Origin: Pachyseris speciosa
Lineage: Eukaryota; Cnidaria; Anthozoa; Scleractinia; Pachyseridae
Length of the DNA stretch: 64,000 nucleotides
NCBI GenBank assembly: GCA_016490735.1
Contig: JAEMWC010000556.1
Coordinates: forward strand, 288,501-352,500
Reading direction: 5' to 3'
Part shown: piece after piece, positions 1-11,837 of the stretch
Layout: the number at the start of each line of letters is the position of its first letter
Position numbering within the stretch: the first letter of the stretch is position 1
Made by a program: the position numbers and the translations under genes
The notes under the pieces: model-generated
The model's input: the letters and a program-made list of their open reading frames with translations, nothing else
Database searches by the model: none
What the model was told of the DNA's origin: nothing

Positions 1-3000
1 TAATTATCGATTGCTTTTTACATCCCTTTGTAGTGACTTAATAGGCTTCATTTTTGGGTAAATCACCTACAAAATCAAGATGATTGAAGCGATATGTATA
101 ACCCTCAGGACACATTGGTATTTAAAGTTCCCTAATGCCCTAGTGTTTTATTCCACTTTGTGACCGTCACTGCTAAATCTGTGCACTAAATTTCTTGATG
201 CAACTCAAAATGAACACTATTCAAGAGCATTTTACTGTGACAAATTCTGATTCAGTTAACCTGTAACAATAAATACAGGAAAATCGTTCTAACTGAGAAA
301 CACATCTAAGTGTAAAGCACGTCCACTGAAGATCACACTGATGTAATTGAATCTACTAGTTTTACCGTGGTATTCTCGACATGACAGGAATTTTCTCTAC
401 AGTTTAGATATGCCATGCAGCAGAACATGCCGGCGGATACAAGCAGATCTCTGGAAGCTTTGTTCATATTTTAACAATATTTGTCCTCAATCACTATGGC
501 TCATACATTCGGCCGCCTTTGCTTGAATCTATTTCCTGACATCAACATGCTTCATTTCAAATTGAATACACGAGCACAGTTATTGAGAAACCACTAAAAG
601 AACAACGATACAGTTAGGAACTATGTTTATTTATTACGATAGTGAAGTAAATTAATGTCCACTAGAACTGTCTCCTAACCTTCCATGCACTGACAGAATT
701 CAAGTTGAAATATATAACAAAATTAGTAATGGTTGGTCACTTTAAGATTTTACATCTATTGTAACAAGTTTGTCGTACTTGTATACCTGCCTTAGCTCTA
801 TGATTGTTCGATAACCATAAATTCAAGAATTCTGTTTGTCAGGAATAAAGGAATTAATGCGATACTTTGTTTTCTTTATCAAACGAATGCATTTCCGTAG
901 TATTGATGGCATTAGGCCGGCTTTTACGAGCGGCTCTTTTCATCCTGCGATTTAGTCAGTTATTCAGAAACAAACAAAAATGTAACCTGTTCAAACGTAA
1001 TTTATAAAGACATAGTTAAGTTTGAGCAACTGGCCCATGAAATTGAAAATGAATAATAAATGATTTCTTTCTATGATTGCTTATGAGAAACCCGCTCCCA
1101 AAGTAAACTTCAGAACACAACCTCGTGTTTCAGGTTAAAGTGTTTGCAATGTCTATCCTGAATTGATGTTATCTTTCACAGTTAAGACAGGGGATTCTTG
1201 ACTAGAGGGGAAAGTCTTGTGAGATATTGAAATGTCTTGACAATACATATATTGCCATGTGAACCCTAATTAAAAAAGACACAGGACAGAAAATGTTGTC
1301 TTCTCCAACCTGGTTGGAGAAGACAACTTTCCTTTGTAGTAACTTCCAGGTGTATATACCATAGGCTTCATTCTCGTTGAAACGGTAAGTATAAACTCCA
1401 GGAGAGCTTATTCCATCACAATATATGATGCACTGTGTTCGAATAAAATCTAATTTCAAATGCAAAAGAGCCAATCATACAAAGCGCAGTGCATTACTAC
1501 GAATGGTTTTAATGGCGCATAGCAAAGGACACTAAATCTTGAAGTCATATTTCCAAGGAAAAACTGGTTTGTTAATTTCTTCAAAAAGCATAAGAAAATC
1601 AATGGCTTGTTTCATAAAACTGCCAGAAAACCGAAGGATTCGTATGATGTAAAGTGAGGATGTATTAGTACGTCACAAATTAAACCTTCGGAGATATGTT
1701 CAGGATTGAATTTTGGTTCGAGGAGGAACGTCCACAACAATGAAGATAAAAACTGGAAATTGAGTTATGCAAAAGAGGTTGCTCCCTGCAACCAAATTAT
1801 CACTTTCTCAAATTGGCATTCATGGAATCAGATGCTCATATTCCCTTGACAAGTCCTCTTTCTTTAATGCAAATTGATATCACAGTTAAGTAAATACTAA
1901 CCATGAATTTCTTAAAGGTGGGAAATTATTTCAAGACGTCTGTTCGGATGAATCACACCTGCTCACTCAAATAACGACCAAAATTAATAAAAGCTGTAGC
2001 TACCAGCCAAATTGTTAAGAGTTATTTCAACAGTAAAGAAGCTGCCTGTTGTATAAACGCATTAGAACGTTGCACAGATTTGCAGACGTTAGAATAAGGA
2101 CTTCGGTGATTTCCCTTTCTGGCAAAAGAATGTCCCCTTTGTTATGCCTGGGATGGCTGTTTTTCTCGAAGACCACAAGACTACACCCGCTCTTATAGTT
2201 TGGTGCCTCACTATTAAGTAACATAAATGATTAAAAATAATTATTTTCGCCTAGCACTCACTTAAAACGTGATTTCTGCAAATAATTTTTATAAAGATAA
2301 GCGTTTTATTTCGGCAATATGCCCTGAAACCGAGCTCCCGTTTAAATGGGGCGGGGAAAAACACAGCCTTCAAACAATGAAACATGAACCAAATAATTGA
2401 TATCGTTTAAAATTGGTTATAAGTTTCTTGTTTGCAACTTTAGAGAGACTTGCTACTCGCTTTCACTGCCTATGCTCTGCCTCTACCCTATATCTTCTTT
2501 AGACAATCGCACAATCGACTTGAAGAACGAGGCGGTTGTCGATTGCTGAGGTTGCTTTATTTCGATCGGTTTTCAGAGAGAAAACTGTCCCGCTGAGAGA
2601 AAGGGCAGCTATCAAGCATGTGCTGTTTCACCAGGTCGAAAAAAAGGTACTAAAATTTATCAAATTTCTGTTTAAGATTACGAAGAATTTTTTTCTGAGG
2701 GCAAGCATGGAAGATAAAATTATCATATGCATAGGGTTCAGCTGACACTCTTAACAACACCCCTTGTTTTCTTATCAAAGGTGATTCACTCATTAAACAC
2801 AAGTTTTGTTTTACCAGTTCGAAATAAAATCAAGCAACAAAATTTATCAAGTCTCTTTTAACATGAATTTTATCTTAAAGACATGCATGGAATAAAAGAT
2901 GATGAAAGGTAGTTTGAAATTCGTAGGAACACCCATTTATTTTCTCATAAAAACTGATGCACTCGTACAACACCTGCCAAAATCGAACGCTATAGTGAAA

Positions 3001-5454
3001 CTTGAAAGATATACGCCTCGCCTTTTTCGCCATGAATACTCAAGTTAAATTTCTACAAGCTAGGATTATCGAGTTGTCGCTCGAAAGGTTTTATAGTTTG
3101 CTCCCTTCTATGTTAAATCTGCTTTGTAACTCCGTAATTTTTGAAAATCCATTTCCTAGGTAATTCAATTTTTGTTATTTGGACAAGAAGCCATACATTT
3201 ATCATCCACGTTATCAAGAAACACAGTGTCTTGTTAGACCTGGCAATGTATGCCTCGGAAAACGCAAAAATTAAGCATTCTTCGTGGCCTTAAAAGTCAA
3301 CATCTCTGCGCTTCTGAGCTTTGAAGAAAAAGACTTCATAGACCGCCGCTTACCTTAACTAAATCTGTTCCTGCATGAAGGTTTCACAAATATAATCACT
3401 TCCCTGATGCTCGAGAATTTTTTGTATAGTTTAAACATATCCCTCACTTCAAAGCTCTCTGGTTCAGAGCTACCGGCAACTAGCGAAGCCTCTAACGGAT
3501 CAACGTTTTATTTTTTCTTTTGTTTCTGTGGGAGGGAAGGCCTCCAACACTGGGTTCAACGCATGTTGAAATTTGCCTCATATGGCGTCCAAGCACTCGG
3601 TGCCTTTGCGACACGGCGGTACCTGTCATCATAGCCCTCGGTGCGGGCAGAAAATATGGGTGAACATGTTTAATATTTCACTCCACAAAATTTTTCGTTG
3701 ACCTTGTTCTTTACTGGTTAGGACTGAGATGTTATCTCGTTCGCATGGGCCAATTTTGGGCTCATTCCCTGAAGACCTTACTGGGTCACACATTTCCTCA
3801 CTGCAAGACTTTTGATTGAAAAGATGAAAAAGAACCGAAGACGCAGTGAAATGTTCCATTGAAGAATTTTAACCAAAGGGGCGTTTTATTTTGTTTAGAT
3901 TTAGCACGGAAGTAATGTTTTTCCACATTTGGCCTCCCTTAATTTGTCTCAACGATTCAAATCTGCATCCAGCTTTTCCTGCAAGATCGTTTCGAACTGT
4001 GTTATGAATGTTGATGTAACATTTAACCAACGGAGTGTTTAATCACACTAACTTCCGAACGATCATTGTGCTTTCTAAATAATATCTCAACACAAAAAGA
4101 CTGCAAAGACTGCAAAAGCTAACTGCATGTAAGAGAAACAAATCAAGGAATGAAACTAAAATCGAAGTCACATAAAATAAGTCTCTACCATGGGAAAAGT
4201 TCTAGCATCTGAAAAAGAGAATATAGCAATTTCGTATAGACTCACTACAGGCGTGAGGTCATACAATACTCATTATAAAACGCAGAGGATACATGCTTGG
4301 TAAACCACGTTTCACTTACTAAAAGTGATTTACACACAGCCACCTGAAATTTAAACTTTCAGGCGTTATTAAGTCTTCAAGATGTAAGAGATGCACATAT
4401 GTGATGTCTGGGCTTAGAGTGGCAAAATGCAGGATTACAAATTTCTAGTAGGAATCAAATTGACCATTGAGAGAAAGTGGTCAAAATTTAGAGTTTATTT
4501 ATTGAGATAAAACTTAGTAGCTGTAATTTAACGTCGAATGGGAGGGTTATGTGTCTAGCACAAACATGCAAAGATATTTTGACCTCTTTCATTCTATACT
4601 TTTAAGGTCAGGCCCAAATAAAAACAAGATGGTCTTACAGTGTTGAATGGAACAAAGGCACCCCAAGATCTCAACGGAAGAGATTAATCTTGAAGCCTCC
4701 GCGAAGCTTTTGAATTCTTAACAATTGCCACATGGAATTGATCACAGCTAGCGAGGAACAAAGTCTACAAATAAATACTAAGGGTTAAATTTGGTGAGCA
4801 ATTTGAAAGATGTTGCTTTTTTTGAAGAATTGTTTATATAAGAACTATGAAAAGAGGTACAAGTCTTAAATAAACTAATACTTCAGAACACTCTTGGCAT
4901 TATTGTCTTCCTTTCATTTCCGCGCCCATTTTTAACTAAAATTGCCATATGCTAGAAAATATGTTTACCAACCAAAATGCCCTGGCGAGAAACAACCTAT
5001 GTTTTGACCTCCCACAAAAACAAAGCACTAAAAAGATATACACTGTGCAATAATATACACTATGCAATCATATTACACGAGCAAAAATAAACCAAAACAC
5101 TAAAACGGTTATAGCTTTATTAGTCAAGTCATCTAAAAACTGGTGATTGATTTGTTGGAAAATGTTCAGAATGTAAACACAAGTGATAACACTTTGTTAC
5201 TAATGCATACACACTAAAACACAACACGACGCCTCCATTGAAAGGGGGTCCAAAAAATGCCCACAAAAGAATTCGATACAAATGTGAAGAGGACCCAATT
5301 CAAATCATTCATTCATTTTTACCCGTTGTTTGTTTCTTTAACTGGCTTATAACAAACCTAATTCGTATTCTCTGTAATGAGCTGGAACTAGCGTGCACAC
5401 TCGTCGAGGCTTAAACGGGGGAATCTTTTCATATGTAAATGTATTCCACCGCAG
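1..5454. other. Non-coding stretch, no gene recognised
   Basis: AT-rich single-copy-looking sequence. The open frames here are short (under 91 codons), overlap on both strands, and show no known domain or codon pattern, so none is called. The only structure that stands out is the perfect hairpin at 1295-1327, listed separately. Exons of a multi-exon gene with short coding pieces cannot be excluded by eye. Confidence 0.6.
1295..1327. repeat. Perfect 16-bp inverted repeat with 1-nt centre
   Basis: Seen directly: the arm GTTGTCTTCTCCAACC at 1295-1310 is followed by one T and then by its exact reverse complement at 1312-1327. Such a tight perfect palindrome is unusual in otherwise unstructured sequence. 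It could be the tip of a palindromic transposon footprint or a transcribed hairpin, but no further element ends are visible around it. Confidence 0.85.
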
Positions 5455-5462
5455 GAGCCTAT

Positions 5463-5507
5463 GCCATGCTGATGAGGCCTAACAAGGCCGAAACAGCTGT
5501 CCATGGC
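5463..5507 (+). ncRNA. Hammerhead ribozyme, copy 1 (type I, minimal stem III)
   Basis: All conserved core elements are present. Stem I is GCCATG (5463-5468) paired with CATGGC (5502-5507). The first core strand is CTGATGA (5469-5475). Stem II is GGCC/GGCC (5476-5479 and 5486-5489) with loop TAACAA. GAAA follows at 5490-5493. Stem III is the self-complementary ACAGCTGT (5493-5500). The cleavage triplet is GTC (5499-5501), with predicted cleavage after C5501. With no loop in stem III, a monomer should be weak and a dimeric fold is favoured, as known for newt satellite, Penelope and retrozyme hammerheads. Upstream of stem I this copy lacks 11 bases found in copy 2 (TGAGCATTAGC), so its outer stem I is lost. 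Confidence 0.9.
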
Positions 5508-5696
5508 TGCTAATGCTTGGGCTCAATCTTTGCTTTGGTAGATTTAAGGGGTAATGCCCGCTACCTTGTGGCCTTAGTGCCCTTTAGAGTGGCTTCAGCT
5601 TACTTGATCATATTAATTTGTAAAGTATCCTTGTCACTCCAGCCACACCCCACAAGCTTTACGTTTTCATTGCTTGTTTTCTTGATATGTGGGTAC

Positions 5697-5781
5697 TTGA
5701 GCCTGAGCATTAGCTATGCCATGCTGATGAGGCCTAACAAGGCCGAAACAGCTGTCCATGGCTGCTAATGCTTGGGCTCAA
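5697..5781 (+). ncRNA. Hammerhead ribozyme, copy 2, with extended stem I
   Basis: It has the same core as copy 1: GCCATG 5718-5723, CTGATGA 5724-5730, stem II 5731-5744, GAAA 5745-5748, stem III ACAGCTGT 5748-5755, GTC 5754-5756, CATGGC 5757-5762. Stem I continues past a small internal loop (TAT opposite T). GAGCCTGAGCATTAGC at 5699-5714 pairs along its full length, with two G-U wobbles, with 5764-5779, and two more A-U pairs extend the stem to 5697 and 5781. An internal loop in stem I is where natural hammerheads make the tertiary contact with loop II that gives fast cleavage. Predicted cleavage is after C5756. Confidence 0.9.
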
Positions 5782-5875
5782 TCTTTGCTTTGGTAGATTT
5801 AAGGGTAATGCCCGCTACCTTGTGGCCTTAGTGCCCTTTAGAGTGGCTTCAGCTTACTTGATCACATTAATTTGT

Positions 5876-6003
5876 GACTTCGTTCCCTATACTCCTTTGT
5901 AGACAGCGTGCCTGTTCTTTGACGTCTCCTCCCAGTTCAACTGGTGACCCGGTCTGGGACTTGAAGCCAAGGCCCTCTAACAACTGAGCTAGATAACCGG
6001 GCG
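5876..6003 (-). mobile_element. Decayed tRNA-derived SINE, minus strand
   Basis: On the minus strand there is an A-box-like TAGCTCAGTTG (plus 5981-5991) and a degenerate B-box-like GGCTTCAAGTCCC (plus 5956-5968), flanked by complementary CCCGGT/ACCGGG-type ends. This is the order and spacing of a tRNA-derived SINE head, and the sequence at 5876-5940 would be its body. It abuts the retrozyme repeat directly. A functional tRNA is unlikely because the arms do not fold cleanly. Confidence 0.55.
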
Positions 6004-6044
6004 TTAGCTTTGGCAAACAGTAAAACAAACAAATTCTTTATGTC

Positions 6045-6168
6045 TCACGGGCTCCTGAGGTGATCTTGCGACGCCAGGAAGGACGGTCCACAGTAACGCG
6101 TCTCCCATGTGCTGAGGCCAATATCCGGGTCCTTGAGTGACACTTTCAAGCAGTCCTTAAAACGTTTC
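6045..6168 (-). pseudogene. LINE ORF2 C-terminal fragment
   Basis: Read on the minus strand, this segment encodes KRFKDCLKVSLKD followed by a short W-containing tail. In my recollection this matches a stretch downstream of the reverse transcriptase domain in many cnidarian LINE ORF2 proteins (K-R-[YF]-K-D-x-L-K-x-S-L-K). Only about 40 codons are recognisable and no catalytic motif is included. It is a remnant next to other element debris. Family assignment is not possible from this length. Confidence 0.5.
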
Positions 6169-8234
6169 TCTCCCCCCCTCCCCCGCCGCTCTCAACTGAG
6201 CGCTGTAAACTTTGGCTGGCGCTCCAAATCATCAAATCAAACTAACTACACAATCAATACATCCCTAAGTCTCATTGACAAGCAGTGACAATTTTAGCGC
6301 CCAAACGTGGCACGACATAGACCAAAACATAAGCGTACCAAAGAAAGACTTGCAGTTTCTTAAAAAATAAAAGCATGTATGGGGCTTCGCAGTGCAGAGC
6401 TTAAACTAAACTAAGTAGTGCAAAAATATTACAACAAATACATGTAAAACACACGTAAACGTTTCAATATTAACATTTTTGCACCATTAACGCACTTTTT
6501 TAATGCTTGTGATGATTATTTGAAACTGAATTTAAACTTGTTTCAGAGGTTTGGAGAAATCGAGAAACCCAAGATCGCAGACACAAGATGGGAGCCTTCC
6601 AGAAATAATAACGTAATTAATATGTTCTATGGCGTCATCACTCCCCTTTACGGTCCCTAAAGGAAACTCTTTTCAACTTGTTTTATAGTTGCCGAGTTTC
6701 GCTTTAATTGCTTAACATGTCTTAAAGTTAGGAAGGAGGACCACAAGGTCCCACCATTCCCCATCCCCACCCTGAGCAAAAGAAGTAGAATACTGAAGAA
6801 AACATAATGGATTATAGAGATTTCCCACTACAGCCAGGAAAGCATGAGCACCATCATTATGAGAGGACACTGGAGGGAATTGGTCATGTCATGATATAGG
6901 AGAATAGTTACATAACCAACATGGTAATTCACTGGACATCAGAAGTGTGGAAGGCCGAGAATACATGGCAGCGACCCTTGGAGGAGGTAGAGCTGAAGCC
7001 CTTGAACCACAGCTGTGGTACTACTGAGATGCTACTAAAGACAGACAGTCATAGTATACCTTTGTTGCTGCCCTACAAGCCTGCGTGCATAACGGTCAAT
7101 AGCTAATTAAACAGTACAAATATATCTTCGGTATCATTTAACTAAATTGATTGAGGCATATTGGCCACGTAAAGAGATTGATGAACTGACATTTTAAGCG
7201 TGAGCCCATCGTCAGAGGGAACCACGCGCAGCATCTTAATTTCACCGACTAGCTTTAGTACGGTTAGTGATCATCTTGTAAGTCGTGTTGTCAAATAAAA
7301 GAATGTTAAAAAATCTTAATTTCACCTAGCGGTAAGGGCATGCGCGGTAGAGAAAAACAAAACACCTGATGGGACAAAGATCAACAAATGTAAACATCAC
7401 CAAGTTTCAGAGAGAAACAAAAGCGCAGCACTTAAACATATAAATAAATTTAAAGAATTCCTTACCCAAGAACAAAATAATTTTGATTACTTTGCGTTTA
7501 GAGTCAAACCAACCTTTGACAATTTTGTCAATGCAAGGAGTAGGTTGTTAATTATGAAAATTATCAGACGTGACTATGAAAATGGTACTCCAGGAATAGT
7601 CGACGCGTTTTTAAGTGTTTTCCTGGAATTGATCACAAGTATTTTTTGATATTAATACAGTACAACATGTGGAGTGTAGAGTTTAGAGTCGACTTGATGT
7701 TACTAGACGCTTGTTAAAAGTTATTATTTCCTTACACTGTAATAAAACGTTTGTGGCAAACCTGAATTAAAGTTCACAGCGACGATTTGGATGAGACCTG
7801 CTATCAAACTGTCAACATGCTTTACGATTTCCAGGTTCACTTAAATGGCTTCACGTACCGATCAATTTTAAAAGACATGGTTTACAAGCCTTATTCAGAG
7901 AACAATACAGAGAAAACTCTTGGCATATCAAAAAGAATGTGGACTAAGCTACAGTAATTATAGCCTGTTCCAGGTGTTCAGATAGTAACAGGGCGCAAGA
8001 TTACCGGCAGAGCGAGGCGAAAATAAAGTGGGGAAAAATGGAGGGGGACTTGGGACGGGCGGCGAGAAGGAACGCCTGTAAAACTTTCTTTAAAAAGGTC
8101 GTTCCGGTATACCAGAGTCTGGTATACCCTCTGATTGGTCAATTTTGACAGTTGCTGTCAACACAAAGGTCGATAAGGAACGCGATCAGAGAAAACATTG
8201 CGGATCAGGTCAAACGTGTCACGCAAAGTTCCAA
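6169..8234. other. Non-coding stretch, no gene recognised
   Basis: A C-rich run at 6171-6184 (G-rich on the minus strand) opens this stretch. A small palindrome sits just before the helicase fragment: GGTATACCA at 8106-8114 and its reverse complement at 8120-8128, with a 5-nt loop. Nothing else is supported. Confidence 0.55.
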
Positions 8235-8535
8235 ATGACCATAAACAACATACTGAAGAACATTCCGAACGTTGTTTCGCTACGCGAAGGGCAGGTGGAT
8301 TGCCTGGAGAATCTTGTCGCTGGGAGAGATGTTTTCGCTATCCTCCCAAGGCTGGGGTTTCCGAAAGAGTTTGATTTCTCAGGTGTTTCCACGCATGGAA
8401 CTGTTTCAACGATTATCGTTGTTACTCCTCTCATAGCGATAATAAAAGATCAACGCACTTGGAGTAGCTGCGATGGCCATCGGACTAGATGAACTCCAAG
8501 GAAAATTCAGTGCTGATATATACTGCTTCATTTAA
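8235..8535 (+). pseudogene. RecQ-like DNA helicase fragment, frameshifted
   Basis: The frame from 8235 reads like the N-terminal part of a RecQ helicase core. A Q-motif-like SLREGQVDCLENLVAGRDVF is followed by AILPRLGFPKE, where an intact protein would have the Walker A motif (LPTGxGKS), and then by VVTPLIAIIKDQ, which matches helicase motif Ia. The Walker A lysine-serine pair is destroyed. After about 8457 the homology continues in another frame (LGVAAMAIGLDE) to a stop at 8533-8535. About 100 codons remain of a protein that normally has several hundred, so this is a dead fragment. RecQ-like fragments are scattered in coral genomes in my experience, possibly carried by mobile elements. A short exon of a live gene is less likely given the broken motif. 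Confidence 0.7.
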
Positions 8536-10071
8536 CAAAAAAACCAACAACAACTTTGACCACATTTATGGTACCTTAAAGCACAAGTAATGTCAAAGTG
8601 TTAGAAAAAACATTACTTCAATTTCCAGTTTTAGAGCGTGATAATAATGTCAAGTGTTATCTTATGGCTTCCCAAGAGAAGACATAAATGTAGATTTCAT
8701 TAATTGGTTGATTTCGTGTACAAACGGACACCATTTTACGTTGGTGTCCTGGTGATGGCTGAAGAGGGACACCAATATGGCCGACTCATTATTTTCACTA
8801 CTGTTCTTAAGATTACCACAGAGCCATAAATCGTTCCTTGAAGTTGGTTCTTTTTAACCACTGTTAAACTGGGTCTAAGAAACAAGAATGTGAGAGAGTA
8901 GTGGAGGCATAAAAGTAAACGAAAGTTAAGATTTATCAGCCCATCTTTGCTTAAAACAGTCTCACAATAGGAAGATGTTAGTGTGATAATAAAGGTGTAA
9001 ATTCAGTGACAAATCTAATTGGAATAATGTTTGTTGCAAAAATATTAAACAAGAATCTTCTTGAAGTAGTTTTGTTAAAAGATTAAAAGCAATAAATGCA
9101 TTTTGAGTAGGCTTCTCAAATTATACTAAGATAAATCAAACACTATTGAGCTTGATTTGTTGACGATTTATATCCAAGGTGTTTTTTTGACGGACGTAGA
9201 AGCTTGCGAAGCTGCTCAGTGCAAATTAGAGTGCTTTCAAACGGAACAGGAGGGAACACCTGATCTCCTTGGAACTCAGTCAAGCAATTAATATAAATCA
9301 AATATCTAAGTAAGATTGTCCGAAAAAAGTTGATTCACCATTCTTCATGATCATAAAAAGCATTTCCACCCATTATCAAGTAACTTAGCTGAAAATTGTT
9401 GGTTTTGAACGGCTATACTATCAAGTACTGCCACTTCAAATAGCTAAAATATTGGACACGTCTTTCTGTTAAAGGAAACCCCCAAAATATGGTATAATTT
9501 TGTTATCACCACCAAAGAGCATGTTTGTGCGCTAAAACTATTGACTGTAGTCTCTTGTTACGAATGGAAAGAGGGGAATTGGTCGAACACTTACAAAGAT
9601 GGCCATTTTTTAAAGCTTTGAGACTGGATTTGCCAGAAGTTTAACCAGGCTTGTTCTCCCGACTTAAATTCATGTTGTGTCTCTAAAGCATTTTGCATAT
9701 ACGTAGAAGTATCGAATCATTTCATTTATGACTAAAAGGCAGTTTTTAACCTAAAAACAGTAAAGAATTTAATATTCAAAGTGTGGGCTTCACCATGTAG
9801 CACTATTTCGGAACGGAAATGCTGAAAACTAGGTGGCAATAAATGGTATTTCTTTGGGAATTAAACATTGGTCCATTCTATCATTGATTATCACCGTTTG
9901 TAACTGCGAACTAACAGTATTTAAATATTCTTAGATATCCTTAGTAACAATGAATTGTAAATTATTTTAGTGTCTTTTTTTTGTTCTCTTATTGTACTGC
10001 ATTCCTTATATTGATGTTTGTAACACTACTGTAATAATCTTTCTTTCTCTAATACACTGTATTTGTGTGAG

Positions 10072-10110
10072 TTTAAATAAATTGAATTAAATTAATTGAA
10101 TTGAATTGAA
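10072..10110 (+). repeat. (TTGAA)n-like simple repeat, possible retroelement tail
   Basis: Short AT-rich units related to TTGAA and TTAAA repeat here after an AATAAA-like sequence. This looks like the 3' tail of a non-LTR element or SINE, but no body can be recognised upstream. Confidence 0.4.
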
Positions 10111-11639
10111 TGTAGACGTGGAGGTAAAGTGTGAACGAAATTGAATCAAGTAAATAAACAAAAGAAATGGATTATCAATTAAAAATGAAATTCGATGAGC
10201 TGCATCAATGTGGAATTTGGCTCAAATGAGTAAATTAAAACAGAAATTGAAATCATGTTCTCTGGAAATCTTTGAGCGTGCGATTATAAGAGGTATGGAC
10301 AACATCAACAGAATCGGGTAAAAGAAAATGCTCCTCCCTCCCCCGGGGTTAGTTGTGCCTTAACAAAGCAGTTGGCCTCTCCCCTTTAAAAGTACGTACA
10401 TATGCATCTACATGTTTACTTTGCAACGATTTAATATTCGTCACTATCAGAATTAAAAAAAGAGAGAAAACATGAATTTTGTCTCGTAAAACAAAAGTAG
10501 GACAATATTCAGATTAATCTATTTGACAACTTTCCAATGTCGAACTCTTATGGTCACTTGATAAAACCGTGTACTTGTCATAGGAGAAGTTGGAGGAGGA
10601 TGAGGCTGAGGAGAGGACATAAGCAGAAATTGAAAAACACAATTTTGCCACAAGTGTTGCTTGAATTGAAATTGATAAAACATGCCTATTTATCTTCAGT
10701 GTGCGGCGGATGAGAACCCTAGATGTAGCTTTGTTTGAATGGAATAAGAGGACAGCGAGATTATCGGGCTCAAATGGGCTTGATTTAGTTGAATCCAGCT
10801 ATTTCTCTTGGTCAGTCTTGTGCCGTATAGGAATATTGAACAATTTTTCAGAACCACAGTTTTCTGAACAGTACAAAAAATATAGGAGAGTAATAAAAGT
10901 GGAGAAAAACATATTTGCATTTGGCGCTTTCCACTCGACAAAAAGTTCGAAAATTTAGTGACGGAATTATAAGGATTGACAATTTGCGGAAAACCAAGAT
11001 ATATTCTGCGAAGAACATCGGAGGAAGGTTACGAAAATTGGCCGGGAATATACATCGCAAGGTTTTTCTTTTACGGAAATTATAAACGGGTAAGGACATT
11101 CGCTAAGACAGTGAAAAAATATCGGAAAAATAAACCGAATTTTCTCTTTGAAAGGAAAAGTGCTGTTATTTCAGTATGTAGAGTTATAACTGACTAAACT
11201 ACATTATTTTAGGTGGAGAGAGACTTTATAAGAACGTTGAAATCTGTATCTACAGTAAAATCAATCCAACGATATGTTACATAATGAAGACCAGCGAGAC
11301 CCTAAATCTTTGTATAACTAATAATTCAGTAGCCTAATCCCACAAGAACTTCTGAAAAAGAAAACCAAAGGGCTACTCGAAACGTGCGAAAAGAATTTGA
11401 CTTCGGTTTCAGAGTCTAGTTTGCACTCCTGTAAAAAAACTGCACAAGTGGAATACAAATTAAGACTCATTCTGTTTGCCATTGGTCATTATTGTCAGAC
11501 TTATCACTAGATAAATTGAATTCGCCAGATTGGAAAACCTGGCTCATTAAAACTGTAGATTCCGAAAACGTTAAGTTAGGCGCCATTTTGAAGGAACCTC
11601 AGGACTGCCTCATAACAAGTACTATAAGTACAAGTACTA

Positions 11640-11837
11640 TAAAGTTAACTGCTTAGAATGTTTTAATCTTATTTAGCTGTTTTAATCTTATATAACCGTA
11701 AATATCTTAGGTTTTAGAAAAATTGTAAATTCTCTTAGGTTCATTAGTATGTTAGATCCTTAGATAACGACCCCAAAAGCTTTTAGCTTTGAACATTATC
11801 GTTTCAAAATAAAGTATGTATGTATATGTATGTAAGC
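11640..11837 (+). mobile_element. Probable LINE 3' tail with ATGT microsatellite
   Basis: The segment ends in an AATAAAG signal followed by GTATGTATGTATATGTATGT at 11814-11833. This tail type (a conserved 3' UTR, then AATAAA and a short tandem tail) is typical of cnidarian LINEs. No coding part is visible upstream, so the copy is strongly 5' truncated. Confidence 0.4.

Larger units (their letters stand above)
5455..5875 (+). mobile_element. Retrozyme-type tandem repeat, 255-bp unit, about 1.6 copies
   Basis: Two direct copies, 5459-5621 and 5714-5875, are 255 bp apart. They differ only by one G in a G run near 5573 and one T/C change near 5611, so the duplication looks young. Each copy contains a complete hammerhead ribozyme. 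Positions 5622-5713 complete the first unit, and the second copy is truncated. Tandem units of a few hundred bases, each with a type I hammerhead with a very short stem III, match published animal retrozymes, which are non-autonomous retroelements whose RNA self-cleaves into unit-length pieces that can circularise. Cleavage at both sites here would release a 255-nt RNA (5502-5756). No target-site duplication is evident. Open frames through the repeat are incidental. Confidence 0.85.

Noticed and set aside
5517..5768. 83-codon open frame
   Set aside because: It runs through the ribozyme repeat. Its C-terminal peptide is simply the hammerhead core translated, so it is not a gene.
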